Positions 40,686 through 49,472 are shown, numbered from the stretch's first letter. The stretch is DNA of 64,000 nt from Kitasatospora phosalacinea (GCF_030268885.1 NZ_BSSA01000018.1:62001-126000); one strand, 5' to 3'. The notes: generated by a model not told the origin, from the sequence alone. Program-made: numbers and translations.

Positions 40686-41587
40686 GGGAACGGTTGGTCG
40701 ACGCCGCCTACGCGGCGGGCTGGGCGGGGCTGAAGCACCTGCCCGAGCCGGTGGCCCGCGGCCTGTTCGACGCCATCGCCGACGTGGCGTGGCGGCGGCA
40801 GGGCAAGGGGGTGCGGCAGTTGGAGGCCAACCTGTCGCGGGTGCACCCGGACGCGGACGGGATCCGGTTGCGGGAGCTGTCGCGGGCCGGGATGCGCTCG
40901 TACATGCGGTACTGGATGGAGTCTTTCCGGCTGCCGACCTGGAGCCGGGAGCGGATCGCCGGTGCCATAACGGTGAAGAACCTGGAGCAGTTGAACGAGG
41001 CGATGGCGGCCGGGCGGGGCGCGGTGCTGGCGCTGCCGCACATGGCGAACTGGGACCTGGCGGGGGCGTGGATCGCCTCGGCGGGCGGGTTCCCGTTCAC
41101 CACGGTCGCGGAGCGGTTGAAGCCGGAGTCGCTGTTCGACCGGTTCGTGGCGTACCGGGAGAGCCTGGGCATGGAGGTGCTGGCGCTGACCGGCTCCCAG
41201 GTCTCGGTGGTGGGGACGCTGGCGCGGCGGCTGCGCGAGGGCAGGCTGGTGTGCCTGGTGGGCGACCGGGACCTCTCGGAGGCCGGGATCCAGGTGGACT
41301 TCTTCGGCGAGCCGACCCGGATGCCGGCCGGTCCGGCGGCGCTGGCCCAGCGGACGGGGGCGGCGCTGTTCCCGGTGTCGCTCTGGTACGACGGGGCGAT
41401 GCTGCGGGCGGAGGTGCACCCGGAGGTGGTGCCGTCGGGGGAGGGCACCCGGCAGGAGCAGGCCGCGGCGATGACCCAGGCGATGGCGGACGTGTGGGCG
41501 GGCGCGATCCGCGAGCACTCGGTGGACTGGCACATGCTGCAGAAGCTGTGGCTGGCCGACCTGACCCCGCGGAGGGCGGAGGGGTGA
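40682..41587 (+). CDS. Phosphatidylinositol-mannoside acyltransferase (PatA-like)
   Basis: A 301-residue member of the lipid A lauroyl-acyltransferase family. In actinobacteria this position encodes the enzyme that acylates the mannose of PIM1/PIM2. The HX4D catalytic motif HMANWD is near residue 120, with CLVGDRDLSEAGIQVDFFG and MPAGPAALAQRTGAALFPV downstream. It is probably bound to the inner membrane face. The GTG start overlaps the pgsA stop (GTGA) and its stop overlaps the next start. Confidence 0.88.
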   Translation: MRERLVDAAYAAGWAGLKHLPEPVARGLFDAIADVAWRRQGKGVRQLEANLSRVHPDADGIRLRELSRAGMRSYMRYWMESFRLPTWSRERIAGAITVKNLEQLNEAMAAGRGAVLALPHMANWDLAGAWIASAGGFPFTTVAERLKPESLFDRFVAYRESLGMEVLALTGSQVSVVGTLARRLREGRLVCLVGDRDLSEAGIQVDFFGEPTRMPAGPAALAQRTGAALFPVSLWYDGAMLRAEVHPEVVPSGEGTRQEQAAAMTQAMADVWAGAIREHSVDWHMLQKLWLADLTPRRAEG

Positions 41588-42756
41588 GGATCGGCGTGGT
41601 GTGCCCGTACGACTGGGACGTGCCGGGCGGGGTGCAGTTCCACATCCGGGACCTGGCGGAGCACCTGATCCGGCTGGGGCACGAGGTGTCGGTGCTGGCC
41701 CCGGCGGAGGACGAGGAGGCGCTGCCGCCGTACGTGGTCTCGGCGGGGCGGGCGGTGGCGGTGCCGTACAACGGGTCGGTGGCGCGGCTGAGCTTCGGGA
41801 TCCTGTCGGCGGCGCGGGTGCGGCGCTGGCTGCGCGAGGGCCGGTTCGACGTGCTGCACGTGCACGAGCCGAACTCGCCGTCGCTGTCGATGCTGGCGGC
41901 CTGGGCGGCGTCCGGGCCGATGGTGGGGACGTTCCACACCTCGAACCCGCGCTCGCGGGCGATGATCGCGGCCTCGCCGATCCTGCAGCCGGGCCTGGAG
42001 AAGATGTCGGGCCGGATCGCGGTGTCGGAGTACGCCCGGCGCACGCTGGTGGAGCACCTGGGCGGCGACGCGGTGGTGATCCCGAACGGCGTGGACGTGC
42101 GGTTCTTCGCGGACGCCGAGCCGGACCCGCGCTGGCAGGGCGGGGCGTCCACGGGCGGGCCGGGGACGATCGGCTTCATCGGGCGGATCAACGAGCCGCG
42201 CAAGGGCCTGCCGACGCTGCTGGCGGCGCTGCCGCGGATCCTGGCCGAGCGCCCCGGGGTGCGGCTGCTGGTCGCGGGCAAGGGCGACGAGGAGGAGGCG
42301 GTCGCGGGCCTGGCGCCCGAGGTGCGGGCCCAGGTCGAGTTCCTCGGCATGGTCTCGGACCGGGACAAGGCCCGGCTGCTGCGCTCGGTCGACCTGTACG
42401 TGGCGCCGAACACCGGCGGCGAGTCCTTCGGCATCATCCTGGTCGAGGCGATGTCGGCGGGCGCCCCGGTGCTGGCCAGCGACCTGGACGCGTTCCGTCA
42501 GGTGCTGGACGGCGGCGCGGCCGGGGAGCTGTTCCCGGTGGAGGACGCGGAGGCGCTGGCGGCCTCGGCGCTCAAGCTGCTGGGCAGCCCCGACCGGCTG
42601 GCGGCGCTGCGCGCGGCGGCGTCCCGGCACGTGCGGCGCTTCGACTGGGAGACGGTCGGCGCCGAGGTGCTGTCGGTGTACGAGACGGTGACCGACGGGC
42701 GCCCGCCGGTGGCCGAGGTCGAACCGTCCGACCGCCGTCCGCGTCCGAGCCGTTGA
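41584..42756 (+). CDS. pimA: Phosphatidylinositol mannosyltransferase (PimA-like, GT4)
   Basis: A 390-residue GT-B glycosyltransferase expected to transfer mannose from GDP-mannose to phosphatidylinositol. VCPYDWDVPGGVQFHIRDLAEHL at the N terminus with the GG loop, HVHEPNSPSLSMLA near 98, FIGRINEPRKGLPTLL near 196 and the donor-site NTGGESFGIILVEAMSAGAPV near 278 match PimA. The last 20 residues are Pro/Arg-rich. It follows the acyltransferase gene with a GTGA overlap, completing a pgsA-patA-pimA operon. PimB-type specificity cannot be excluded by sequence alone. Confidence 0.9.
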   Translation: MRIGVVCPYDWDVPGGVQFHIRDLAEHLIRLGHEVSVLAPAEDEEALPPYVVSAGRAVAVPYNGSVARLSFGILSAARVRRWLREGRFDVLHVHEPNSPSLSMLAAWAASGPMVGTFHTSNPRSRAMIAASPILQPGLEKMSGRIAVSEYARRTLVEHLGGDAVVIPNGVDVRFFADAEPDPRWQGGASTGGPGTIGFIGRINEPRKGLPTLLAALPRILAERPGVRLLVAGKGDEEEAVAGLAPEVRAQVEFLGMVSDRDKARLLRSVDLYVAPNTGGESFGIILVEAMSAGAPVLASDLDAFRQVLDGGAAGELFPVEDAEALAASALKLLGSPDRLAALRAAASRHVRRFDWETVGAEVLSVYETVTDGRPPVAEVEPSDRRPRPSR

Positions 42757-42817
42757 CCGTCCCGTCCGTCGACCCGTCCCGTCCGTCGATCCGTCCCGCC
42801 CGGAGAGGTAGTTCCGC

Positions 42818-43180
42818 ATGCCGCTGATCACCGTCGACCACACCGACCGGCTCGCCGGTTCCTTCGACCGGCGGGGCTTCGGCCTGGCCCTGAACCGGCT
42901 GGCGGTGGAGCTGCTGGGCGCCACGTCGACCAAGTGCAAGACCAGGTTCCGGCGCACCGAGGAGAACGTGGTCGGGGCGGACGCCGACACCTTCGCGCTG
43001 GTCGCGGTGAAGGTCGAGATCTTCCCGGGGCGCAGCGCGGAGGCGAAGGCGGCGCTGGCCGAGGCGGTGCTGGAGGCGCTGCCCGAGTACCTGGGGCCGG
43101 ATGCCGGGCCGGTGCAAGTCGCCGTCCAGGTCGAGGAGTTGGACCACCTCGCCTACCGCTCGACGGTTCTCGGGGTCTGA
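42818..43180 (+). CDS. Tautomerase-superfamily protein (CHMI-like)
   Basis: A 120-residue protein resembling 5-carboxymethyl-2-hydroxymuconate isomerase. It begins Met-Pro (MPLITVDHTDRL), so the catalytic N-terminal proline of the superfamily is available after Met removal. KCKTRFRRTEENVVG and FALVAVKVEIFPGRSAEAKAALAEAVLEAL continue the MIF-like fold. GGAGAGG lies about 10 bases upstream. No aromatic-catabolism genes are near, so the isomerase substrate is uncertain. It may be cotranscribed with pimA. Confidence 0.75.
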   Translation: MPLITVDHTDRLAGSFDRRGFGLALNRLAVELLGATSTKCKTRFRRTEENVVGADADTFALVAVKVEIFPGRSAEAKAALAEAVLEALPEYLGPDAGPVQVAVQVEELDHLAYRSTVLGV

Positions 43181-43199
43181 GCCGGTACCGTAGCGCCCC

Positions 43200-43745
43200 G
43201 TGGCTACCTGGATCTGGGCCGTTGCGGCCGTCGTGCTGTTCGCCGTCTACCTGAGCTGGACGGCGGGCAGGCTGGACCGGCTGCACGCCCGGATCGACGC
43301 GGCCCGGGCCTCGCTGGACGCCCAGCTGCTGCGCCGTTCCGCGGTGGCGGTCGAGCTGGCGACCTCCTCGCTGCTGGACCCGGCGGCGTCGATCCTGCTG
43401 CTGGAGGCGGCGCACGCGGCCCGGCAGGCCGAGGCGGAGCAGCGCGAAGTGGCGGAGAGCGAGCTGAGCCTGGCGCTGCGGGCGGTGCTGGACGAGCCGG
43501 AGCAGGTCGGGGCGCTGCGGGCGGCGCCGGGCGGCGAGGAGGCGGTGCGCGACCTGGTGGAGGCGGTGCGCCGGGTGCCGATGGCGCGGCGCTTCCACAA
43601 CGACGCGGTGCGGGCGGCGCGTGCGGTGCGCGAGCACCGGCTGGTGCGCTACTTCCGCCTCGCGGGGCGTGCGCCGTTCCCGATGGCCTTCGAGATGGAC
43701 GACGAGCCCCCGGTGGCGCTCACGCCCGAGGGCGCGCCCGCGTAG
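43200..43745 (+). CDS. LemA-like small membrane protein
   Basis: A 181-residue protein with an N-terminal span (IWAVAAVVLFAVYLSWTAG) followed by a helical domain. The segment RLDRLHARIDAARASLDAQLLRRSAVAVELA recalls the N-terminal part of LemA proteins, where a span precedes LDVQLKRR-like residues. The rest is coiled-coil-like and ends in an acidic Pro tail. The GTG has no ribosome site. TACCGT (43186-43191) places the start of transcription within 2 bases of it, indicating a leaderless message. The LemA relation is weak and the function is unknown. Confidence 0.65.
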   Translation: MATWIWAVAAVVLFAVYLSWTAGRLDRLHARIDAARASLDAQLLRRSAVAVELATSSLLDPAASILLLEAAHAARQAEAEQREVAESELSLALRAVLDEPEQVGALRAAPGGEEAVRDLVEAVRRVPMARRFHNDAVRAARAVREHRLVRYFRLAGRAPFPMAFEMDDEPPVALTPEGAPA

Positions 43746-43892
43746 GCTGAACCCCGTTTCCTGCCGCAGCCGGGTCGCTGGCCTGATTGTCGTATGCCGG
43801 GGACGGCCCTGGACCATGTGGCGCATGGGTCGGAGGGCCTCCGGGCCTACGATAGATCGATAGCACCGGTTCATCCCTGAGTGAGGTCTTAC

Positions 43893-44804
43893 GTGTCCAC
43901 CACCCCCACTTCCGCTGAGCAGCCCCAGGTCGGCACCGCCCGGGTCAAGCGCGGCATGGCCGAGCAGCTCAAGGGCGGCGTGATCATGGACGTGGTCAAC
44001 GCCGAGCAGGCGAAGATCGCCGAGGACGCCGGTGCGGTCGCGGTCATGGCGCTGGAGCGCGTTCCCGCCGACATCCGCAAGGACGGCGGCGTGGCCCGGA
44101 TGTCCGACCCGAACATGATCGAGGAGATCATCGGCGCCGTCTCCATCCCGGTGATGGCCAAGTCCCGGATCGGCCACTTCGTCGAGGCCCAGGTCCTGCA
44201 GTCGCTGGGCGTCGACTACATCGACGAGTCCGAGGTCCTCACCCCGGCCGACGAGGTCAACCACTCCGACAAGTGGGCCTTCACCACCCCCTTCGTCTGC
44301 GGCGCCACCAACCTGGGCGAGGCCCTGCGCCGGATCGCCGAGGGCGCGGCCATGATCCGCTCCAAGGGCGAGGCCGGCACCGGCAACGTGGTGGAGGCCG
44401 TCCGCCACCTGCGCCAGATCAAGAACGAGATCGCCAAGCTGCGCGGCTTCGACAACAACGAGCTGTACGCCGCCGCCAAGGAGCTGCGCGCCCCGTACGA
44501 GCTGGTCCGCGAGGTCGCCGAGCTCGGCAAGCTGCCGGTCGTGCTGTTCTCCGCCGGCGGCGTGGCCACCCCGGCCGACGCCGCGCTGATGCGCCAGCTC
44601 GGCGCGGAGGGCGTCTTCGTCGGCTCCGGCATCTTCAAGTCGGGCGACCCGGCCAAGCGCGCCGCCGCCATCGTCAAGGCCACCACCTTCTACGACGACC
44701 CGAAGATCATCGCGGACGCCTCCCGCAACCTGGGCGAGGCCATGGTCGGCATCAACTGCGACACCCTCCCGGAGACCGAGCGCTACGCCAACCGCGGCTG
44801 GTAA
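43893..44804 (+). CDS. pdxS: Pyridoxal 5'-phosphate synthase, lyase subunit PdxS
   Basis: A 303-residue (beta/alpha)8 enzyme of the deoxyxylulose-independent vitamin B6 route. It condenses ribose 5-phosphate, glyceraldehyde 3-phosphate and ammonia from PdxT into PLP. Highly conserved blocks are KRGMAEQLKGGVIMDVVNAEQA, VMALERVPADIR, VMAKSRIGHFVEAQ with the active-site lysine and VLFSAGGVATPADAALM. GTG 43893 is chosen over the in-frame GTG at 43881 because GAGG (43883-43886) then serves as ribosome site. TACGAT at 43848-43853 is a probable -10. Confidence 0.97.
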   Translation: MSTTPTSAEQPQVGTARVKRGMAEQLKGGVIMDVVNAEQAKIAEDAGAVAVMALERVPADIRKDGGVARMSDPNMIEEIIGAVSIPVMAKSRIGHFVEAQVLQSLGVDYIDESEVLTPADEVNHSDKWAFTTPFVCGATNLGEALRRIAEGAAMIRSKGEAGTGNVVEAVRHLRQIKNEIAKLRGFDNNELYAAAKELRAPYELVREVAELGKLPVVLFSAGGVATPADAALMRQLGAEGVFVGSGIFKSGDPAKRAAAIVKATTFYDDPKIIADASRNLGEAMVGINCDTLPETERYANRGW

Positions 44805-44818
44805 GCGCTCCACGCGTC

Positions 44819-44853
44819 CGGCCCGCCGTGCGAGTTCCCGGTACGGCGGGCCG
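44819..44853 (+). terminator. Hairpin between pdxS and pdxT
   Basis: CGGCCCGCCGT (44819-44829) pairs with ACGGCGGGCCG (44843-44853), an 11-bp perfect stem with a 13-base loop, 14 bases after pdxS. It could lower expression of pdxT relative to pdxS, or terminate fully if pdxT has its own promoter in the remaining 50 bases. Confidence 0.6.
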
Positions 44854-44903
44854 CTGCGTGGCGTCCGGGCCCTGTAGTTCGAGAACGAAGAGGTAGTGAG
44901 ACC

Positions 44904-45515
44904 GTGAGCACCCCCACCATCGGCGTCCTGGCCCTGCAGGGCGACGTCCGCGAGCACCTGGTGGCGCTGGCCGCCGCCGACGCGCTGGCCCGGCCGGTGC
45001 GCCGCCCGGAGGAGCTGGCCGAGGTGGACGCGCTGGTGATGCCCGGCGGCGAGTCCACCACCATCTCCAAGCTGGCCGTGCTGTTCGGCCTGATGGAGCC
45101 GCTGCGCGAGCGGGTCGCGGCCGGCATGCCGGTGTACGGCACCTGCGCGGGCATGATCATGCTGGCGGACAAGATCCTGGACGGCCGGGACGACCAGGAG
45201 ACCGTCGGCGGCATCGACATGACCGTCCGGCGCAACGCCTTCGGCCGGCAGAACGAGTCCTTCGAGACCGCCATCCCGTTCGCGGGCCTGGCCGGCGACC
45301 CGGTCACCGGCGTGTTCATCCGCGCCCCCTGGGTCGAGGCGGTCGGCGCGGGCGTCGAGGTGCTCGCCGAGGTCCCGGCCGCGGACGGCCCGGACGCCCG
45401 GATCGTCGCGGTCCGCCAGGGCAACCTGCTGGCCACCTCCTTCCACCCGGAACTGACCGGCGACCACCGCGTCCACGAGTACTTCGTCCGGATGGTCGAG
45501 GCCGCGGCGCGCTGA
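44904..45515 (+). CDS. pdxT: Pyridoxal 5'-phosphate synthase, glutaminase subunit PdxT
   Basis: A 203-residue class-I glutamine amidotransferase supplying ammonia to PdxS. The family block VMPGGESTTISKL is near residue 44, the nucleophile in YGTCAGMIML near 80, and the His-Glu pair in SFHPELT near 177. IGVLALQGDVREH at the N terminus is diagnostic. The GTG start lies after GAGGTAGTGAGACC. It forms the 12+12 PdxS/PdxT complex known for this family. Confidence 0.96.
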   Translation: MSTPTIGVLALQGDVREHLVALAAADALARPVRRPEELAEVDALVMPGGESTTISKLAVLFGLMEPLRERVAAGMPVYGTCAGMIMLADKILDGRDDQETVGGIDMTVRRNAFGRQNESFETAIPFAGLAGDPVTGVFIRAPWVEAVGAGVEVLAEVPAADGPDARIVAVRQGNLLATSFHPELTGDHRVHEYFVRMVEAAAR

Positions 45516-45613
45516 GCGCCCCGTGCGGCGCGGTGACCGTGTGCCACCCGGCGGTGCGGCACCGGTAAGATCTCCCCTGTTCATTTCCCATTGGCGACGA
45601 AAAGGAGCTGGCG

Positions 45614-46369
45614 ATGTCCGGCCACTCTAAGTGGGCTACCACCAAGCACAAGAAGGCCGTGATCGACGCCAAGCGCGGCAAGCTCTTCGCCAAGATGATC
45701 AAGAACATCGAGGTGGCGGCCCGCACCGGCGGCGCGGACCTGTCGGGCAACCCGACGCTGTACGACGCCGTGCAGAAGGCGAAGAAGGCGTCCGTCCCGA
45801 ACGACAACATCGACCGCGCGATCAAGCGCGGCGGCGGCCTGGAGGCCGGCGGCGCCGACTACCAGACCATCATGTACGAGGGCTACGGCCCCAACGGCGT
45901 GGCCGTGCTGATCGAGTGCCTCACCGACAACCGCAACCGCGCCGCCTCCGACGTGCGCGTGGCGATGACCCGCAACGGCGGCAGCATGGCCGACCCGGGT
46001 TCGGTGTCGTACCTGTTCAACCGCAAGGGCGTGGTGATCGTCCCCAAGGCCGAGGGCGTGGACGAGGACAAGGTCCTCGACGTGGTCCTGGACGCCGGGG
46101 CCGAGGAGGTCAACGACCTGGGCGAGGCCTTCGAGGTGCTCTCCGAGGCCGGCGACATGGTCGCGGTCCGCACCGCGCTGGTCGACGCGGGCATCGACTA
46201 CGACTCCGCCGACGCCAACTTCGTCCCCAGCATGCAGGTCGAGCTGGACGCCGAGGGCGCCCGCAAGATCTTCAAGCTGATCGACGCGCTCGAGGACAGC
46301 GACGACGTGCAGAACGTCTTCGCCAACTTCGACGTCTCCGACGAGATCATGGCCGAGCTGGACGCCTGA
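45614..46369 (+). CDS. YebC/PmpR-family protein
   Basis: A 251-residue protein of the YebC family: MSGHSKWATTKHKKAVIDAKRGKLFAKM at the N terminus (read in two blocks), KARKAS-like linker KAKKASVPNDNIDRAIKRG near 56, and MYEGYGPNGVAVLIECLTDNRNR near 88. Members act as transcription regulators or as translation factors relieving ribosome pausing on proline stretches. The gene commonly precedes ruvCAB, as here. AAAGGAGC precedes the ATG, and TAAGAT at 45566-45571 is a likely -10. Confidence 0.93.
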   Translation: MSGHSKWATTKHKKAVIDAKRGKLFAKMIKNIEVAARTGGADLSGNPTLYDAVQKAKKASVPNDNIDRAIKRGGGLEAGGADYQTIMYEGYGPNGVAVLIECLTDNRNRAASDVRVAMTRNGGSMADPGSVSYLFNRKGVVIVPKAEGVDEDKVLDVVLDAGAEEVNDLGEAFEVLSEAGDMVAVRTALVDAGIDYDSADANFVPSMQVELDAEGARKIFKLIDALEDSDDVQNVFANFDVSDEIMAELDA

Positions 46370-46484
46370 GTCCGCTCCGGCGACCCCGCCCGGCGGCCCG
46401 CTGGTGGCCGCCGGGCGGAGGCGTGTCCGGGGCCGGTTGTCGGAGGCCGGGGGTAACCTGCGCAGGTCGGAGAGAGGCGGGGCC

Positions 46485-47057
46485 GTGCGAGTGCTGGGTG
46501 TGGACCCTGGGCTGACCAGGTGCGGCGTCGGGGTGGTCGAAGGGCTGCCCGGGCGGCAGTTGGCGATGCTCGGCGTCGGCGTGGTGCGCACGCCCGCGGA
46601 GGACGAGATCGGGCCGCGGCTGCTCGCCATCGAGCAGGGCCTGGAGTCCTGGCTCGACCGGTACTCGCCCGAACTCGTCGCGGTGGAGCGGGTGTTCGCC
46701 CAGCACAACGTGCGCACCGTGATGGGCACCGCGCAGGCCTCCGCGGTCGCCGTGCTGTGCGCGACCCGCCGCGGCATCCCCGTCACGCTGCACACCCCCA
46801 GCGAGGTCAAGGCCGCCGTCACCGGCTCCGGCCGCGCCGACAAGGCGCAGGTCACCGCCATGGTCACCCGCATCCTGCGGCTCGACGCCCCGCCGAAGCC
46901 CGCCGACGCGGCGGACGCCCTGGCCCTGGCCATCTGCCACATCTGGCGCGGCGGCACCACCAACCGCCTGACCGCCGCGATCAGGGCCCACGGCACCGGC
47001 GGCAGCTCCTGGCACGGCGCGGCACCGGGCCGCTCGCGCAGTTCCCCGCGCCCCTGA
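46485..47057 (+). CDS. ruvC: Holliday junction resolvase RuvC
   Basis: A 190-residue endonuclease that cleaves Holliday junctions after RuvAB migration. VLGVDPGLTRCGVGVVE at the N terminus has the first catalytic Asp, VAVERVFAQHNVRTVMGTAQA near 65 the Glu, and PADAADALALAICH near 140 the Asp pair. The C-terminal 30 residues (HGTGGSSWHGAAPGRSRSS) are a basic extension. GTG 46485 is preferred to upstream in-frame ATG 46404 because the family starts here and GGAGAGAGG precedes it. Confidence 0.95.
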   Translation: MRVLGVDPGLTRCGVGVVEGLPGRQLAMLGVGVVRTPAEDEIGPRLLAIEQGLESWLDRYSPELVAVERVFAQHNVRTVMGTAQASAVAVLCATRRGIPVTLHTPSEVKAAVTGSGRADKAQVTAMVTRILRLDAPPKPADAADALALAICHIWRGGTTNRLTAAIRAHGTGGSSWHGAAPGRSRSSPRP

Positions 47058-47108
47058 CGGGCTCGGCGCACGGCAAGCATCGGAACCATCGAGAGGAACG
47101 ACTTCACC

Positions 47109-47720
47109 ATGATCGCCTTTGTGCAGGGGCCGGTTGCGGTGGTGGGGGCCGGGGTGGCCGTGGTGGAGGTCGGCGGGGTGGGGATGGCGGTGCAGTGCAC
47201 GCCGACCACGCTGGCGACGCTGCGGGTGGGGGAGGTGGCCCGGCTGGCGACCTCGCTGGTGGTCCGGGAGGACTCGCTGACGCTGTTCGGCTTCGTGGAC
47301 GACGACGAGCGGGCCACGTTCGAGGTGCTGCAGGCCGCGCCCGGGGTCGGGCCGAAGCTGGCCCAGGCGATCCTGGGGGTGCACTCGCCGGAGGCGCTGC
47401 GGGTGGCGGTCGCGGGCGGCGACGAGAAGGCGCTGATCGCGGTGCCCGGCATCGGCAAGGCGAAGGCGGCCAAGCTGCTGCTGGAGTACAAGGACAAGCT
47501 CGGGGCCCCGCACGGCACCGTCCCCGCGCAGAAGCCGGTGGCCTCCGGCCCGGCGCCCTGGCACGAGCAGCTGCACTCCGCGCTGGTGGGCCTGGGCTAC
47601 GCTCCGCGGGAGGCGGACGAGGCGGTGGCCCGGGTCGCGCCGGACGCCGAGGCGCAGTCCGTGCCGGACGTGGGCGCCCTGCTGCGGCTGGCCCTGCGCG
47701 GCCTGAACCGGGCCCGCTGA
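47109..47720 (+). CDS. ruvA: Holliday junction branch-migration protein RuvA
   Basis: A 203-residue tetrameric junction-binding protein. An N-terminal OB domain (MIAFVQGPVAVV to about 62) is followed by two helix-hairpin-helix motifs (AAPGVGPKLAQAIL and AVPGIGKAKAAKLLLEYKDKL) and a C-terminal RuvB-contact domain with LVGLGYAPREADEAVARV. It is 51 bases behind ruvC and 58 bases ahead of ruvB, one operon. Confidence 0.95.
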   Translation: MIAFVQGPVAVVGAGVAVVEVGGVGMAVQCTPTTLATLRVGEVARLATSLVVREDSLTLFGFVDDDERATFEVLQAAPGVGPKLAQAILGVHSPEALRVAVAGGDEKALIAVPGIGKAKAAKLLLEYKDKLGAPHGTVPAQKPVASGPAPWHEQLHSALVGLGYAPREADEAVARVAPDAEAQSVPDVGALLRLALRGLNRAR

Positions 47721-47778
47721 ACAGCGCCGAAGCAATGAGACGACACGTCACCAAGTCGACATGGAGAGCGGTTTCCCG

Positions 47779-48864
47779 ATGAGCCCGTACGAGTCCGACC
47801 CCGCCGACCGCCTGGTGACGGCGTCCGCCGACGGTGAGGACCAGGCGGTGGAGGCCGCGCTGCGGCCGAAGCTGCTGGAGGAGTTCATCGGGCAGGAGCG
47901 GGTGCGCGAGCAGCTCTCGCTGGTCCTGCAGGCGGCCCGCAAGCGCGGCGCCGCGCCGGACCACGTGCTGCTGAGCGGCCCGCCCGGGCTGGGCAAGACC
48001 ACCCTGTCGATGATCATCGCGGCCGAGCTGAACGCCCCGATCCGGATCACCTCGGGCCCGGCGATCCAGCACGCGGGCGACCTGGCGGCGATCCTGTCCT
48101 CGCTGACCGAGGGCGAGGTGCTGTTCCTCGACGAGATCCACCGGATGTCCCGGCCCGCCGAGGAGATGCTGTACATGGCGATGGAGGACTTCCGGGTCGA
48201 CGTGATCGTCGGCAAGGGCCCCGGCGCCACCGCGATCCCGCTGGAGCTGCCGCCGTTCACGCTGGTCGGCGCGACCACCCGGGCGGGCCTGCTGCCGCCG
48301 CCGCTGCGCGACCGGTTCGGGTTCACCGGCCACATGGAGTTCTACGCTCCGGCCGAGCTGCAGCGGGTGGTGCACCGCTCGGCGGGCCTGCTGGACGTGG
48401 AGATCGACCCGGCGGGCGCGGCCGAGATCGCCGGGCGCTCGCGCGGCACGCCGCGGATCGCCAACCGGCTGTTGCGCCGGGTGAGGGATTTCGCGCAGGT
48501 CCGGCACGACGGCCTGGTCACCCGGGAGATCGCCGCGCAGGCGCTGGAGGTCTACGAGGTCGACGCCCGCGGCCTGGACCGGCTGGACCGGGCGGTGCTG
48601 GAGGCGCTGCTGAAGCTGTTCGGCGGCGGCCCGGTGGGCCTGTCCACGCTGGCGGTGGCGGTGGGGGAGGAGGCGGAGACGGTCGAGGAGGTGGCTGAAC
48701 CTTTCCTCGTCCGGGAGGGCCTGCTGGCGCGCACCCCGCGCGGGCGGATCGCCACCGCGGCGGCCTGGCAGCACCTGGGGCTGACCCCGCCGCAGTCGGC
48801 GCGGGCGCCGAAGGCGGCGCCGGGTGGCCAGCAGAACGGGCTGTGGGCCGAGGGCCAGGGATGA
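47779..48864 (+). CDS. ruvB: Holliday junction branch-migration ATPase RuvB
   Basis: A 361-residue AAA+ motor. RPKLLEEFIGQERVREQLSL near 30, Walker A LLSGPPGLGKTT near 66, Walker B LFLDEIHRMSR near 115, sensor I VGATTRAG near 167 and the C-terminal winged helix (AVAVGEEAETVEEVAEPFLVREGLLARTPRGR, in blocks) are complete. ATG 47779 has GGAGAG 10 bases upstream; the in-frame ATG at 47761 lacks a ribosome site. A Lys/Pro/Gly-rich tail of about 25 residues extends beyond the usual end. Confidence 0.95.
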   Translation: MSPYESDPADRLVTASADGEDQAVEAALRPKLLEEFIGQERVREQLSLVLQAARKRGAAPDHVLLSGPPGLGKTTLSMIIAAELNAPIRITSGPAIQHAGDLAAILSSLTEGEVLFLDEIHRMSRPAEEMLYMAMEDFRVDVIVGKGPGATAIPLELPPFTLVGATTRAGLLPPPLRDRFGFTGHMEFYAPAELQRVVHRSAGLLDVEIDPAGAAEIAGRSRGTPRIANRLLRRVRDFAQVRHDGLVTREIAAQALEVYEVDARGLDRLDRAVLEALLKLFGGGPVGLSTLAVAVGEEAETVEEVAEPFLVREGLLARTPRGRIATAAAWQHLGLTPPQSARAPKAAPGGQQNGLWAEGQG

Positions 48865-48970
48865 CGCGGCCGTCGGGCCGGAGGTTCCGGGGATAACTCC
48901 GGCGCCTTATCGGGAGTTTATGTGCATGCCAAGGCTCGCCACTTTCGGCGGCACACTGGCATGCTTGGCG

Positions 48971-48999
48971 TTGTCCGTTCAGTGCGGGTCGCCTAGACT
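48971..48999 (+). promoter_or_regulatory. Promoter of the yajC-secD-secF genes
   Basis: TTGTCC (48971-48976) and TAGACT (48994-48999) with exactly 17 bases between them form one of the best vegetative promoters in the window. About 45 bases upstream, GCATGCC (48924-48930) and GGCATGC (48958-48964) form an inverted repeat that could be an operator. Confidence 0.65.
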
Positions 49000-49079
49000 C
49001 CGCCGGACCGCCCCTCTCGCCCGACGGGCCGACGTACACGCACTGGCTGCCGGAAGGCGGCCCACAAAGGACCCTGGCT

Positions 49080-49472
49080 GTGTTCTCTTACATCATCCTT
49101 CTCCTCCCCCTGCTCGCCATCTTCATGATGATGCGCTCGCAGAAGAAGCGTCAGGCCCAGATGCAGAGCATGCAGACCTCGCTGCAGCCGGGGTCGGGCG
49201 TGCGCACCATCGGCGGCATGTACGCGCTGGTGAAGGCGGTCAACGACGAGACGGTCGAGCTGGAGGTCTCCCCCGGCGTGGTGGCCCACTACACCAAGGG
49301 CGCGATCGCGGCCGTCCTGGAGCCGCTGGAGTACGACGCGATCATCAACGGCCGTCCCGCCGAGGACGAGGCCGTCGAGGACGCCGCGGAGGACGCCGGG
49401 GCCGACGAGAAGCCGCTGAGCCTGTCCAAGGACGAGGCGAAGGCCGACGCCGAGGCTCCCGAGAGCAAGTAG
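49080..49472 (+). CDS. yajC: Preprotein translocase subunit YajC
   Basis: A 130-residue accessory subunit of the SecDF-YajC complex. One N-terminal span (YIILLLPLLAIFMMM) is followed by RSQKKRQAQMQSMQTSLQPGSGVRTIGGMYALV, the conserved YajC domain. An acidic tail rich in Glu/Asp/Ala (residues about 90-130) extends past the usual domain. GTG 49080 has AAAGGA about 10 bases upstream. secD and secF follow. Confidence 0.93.
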   Translation: MFSYIILLLPLLAIFMMMRSQKKRQAQMQSMQTSLQPGSGVRTIGGMYALVKAVNDETVELEVSPGVVAHYTKGAIAAVLEPLEYDAIINGRPAEDEAVEDAAEDAGADEKPLSLSKDEAKADAEAPESK

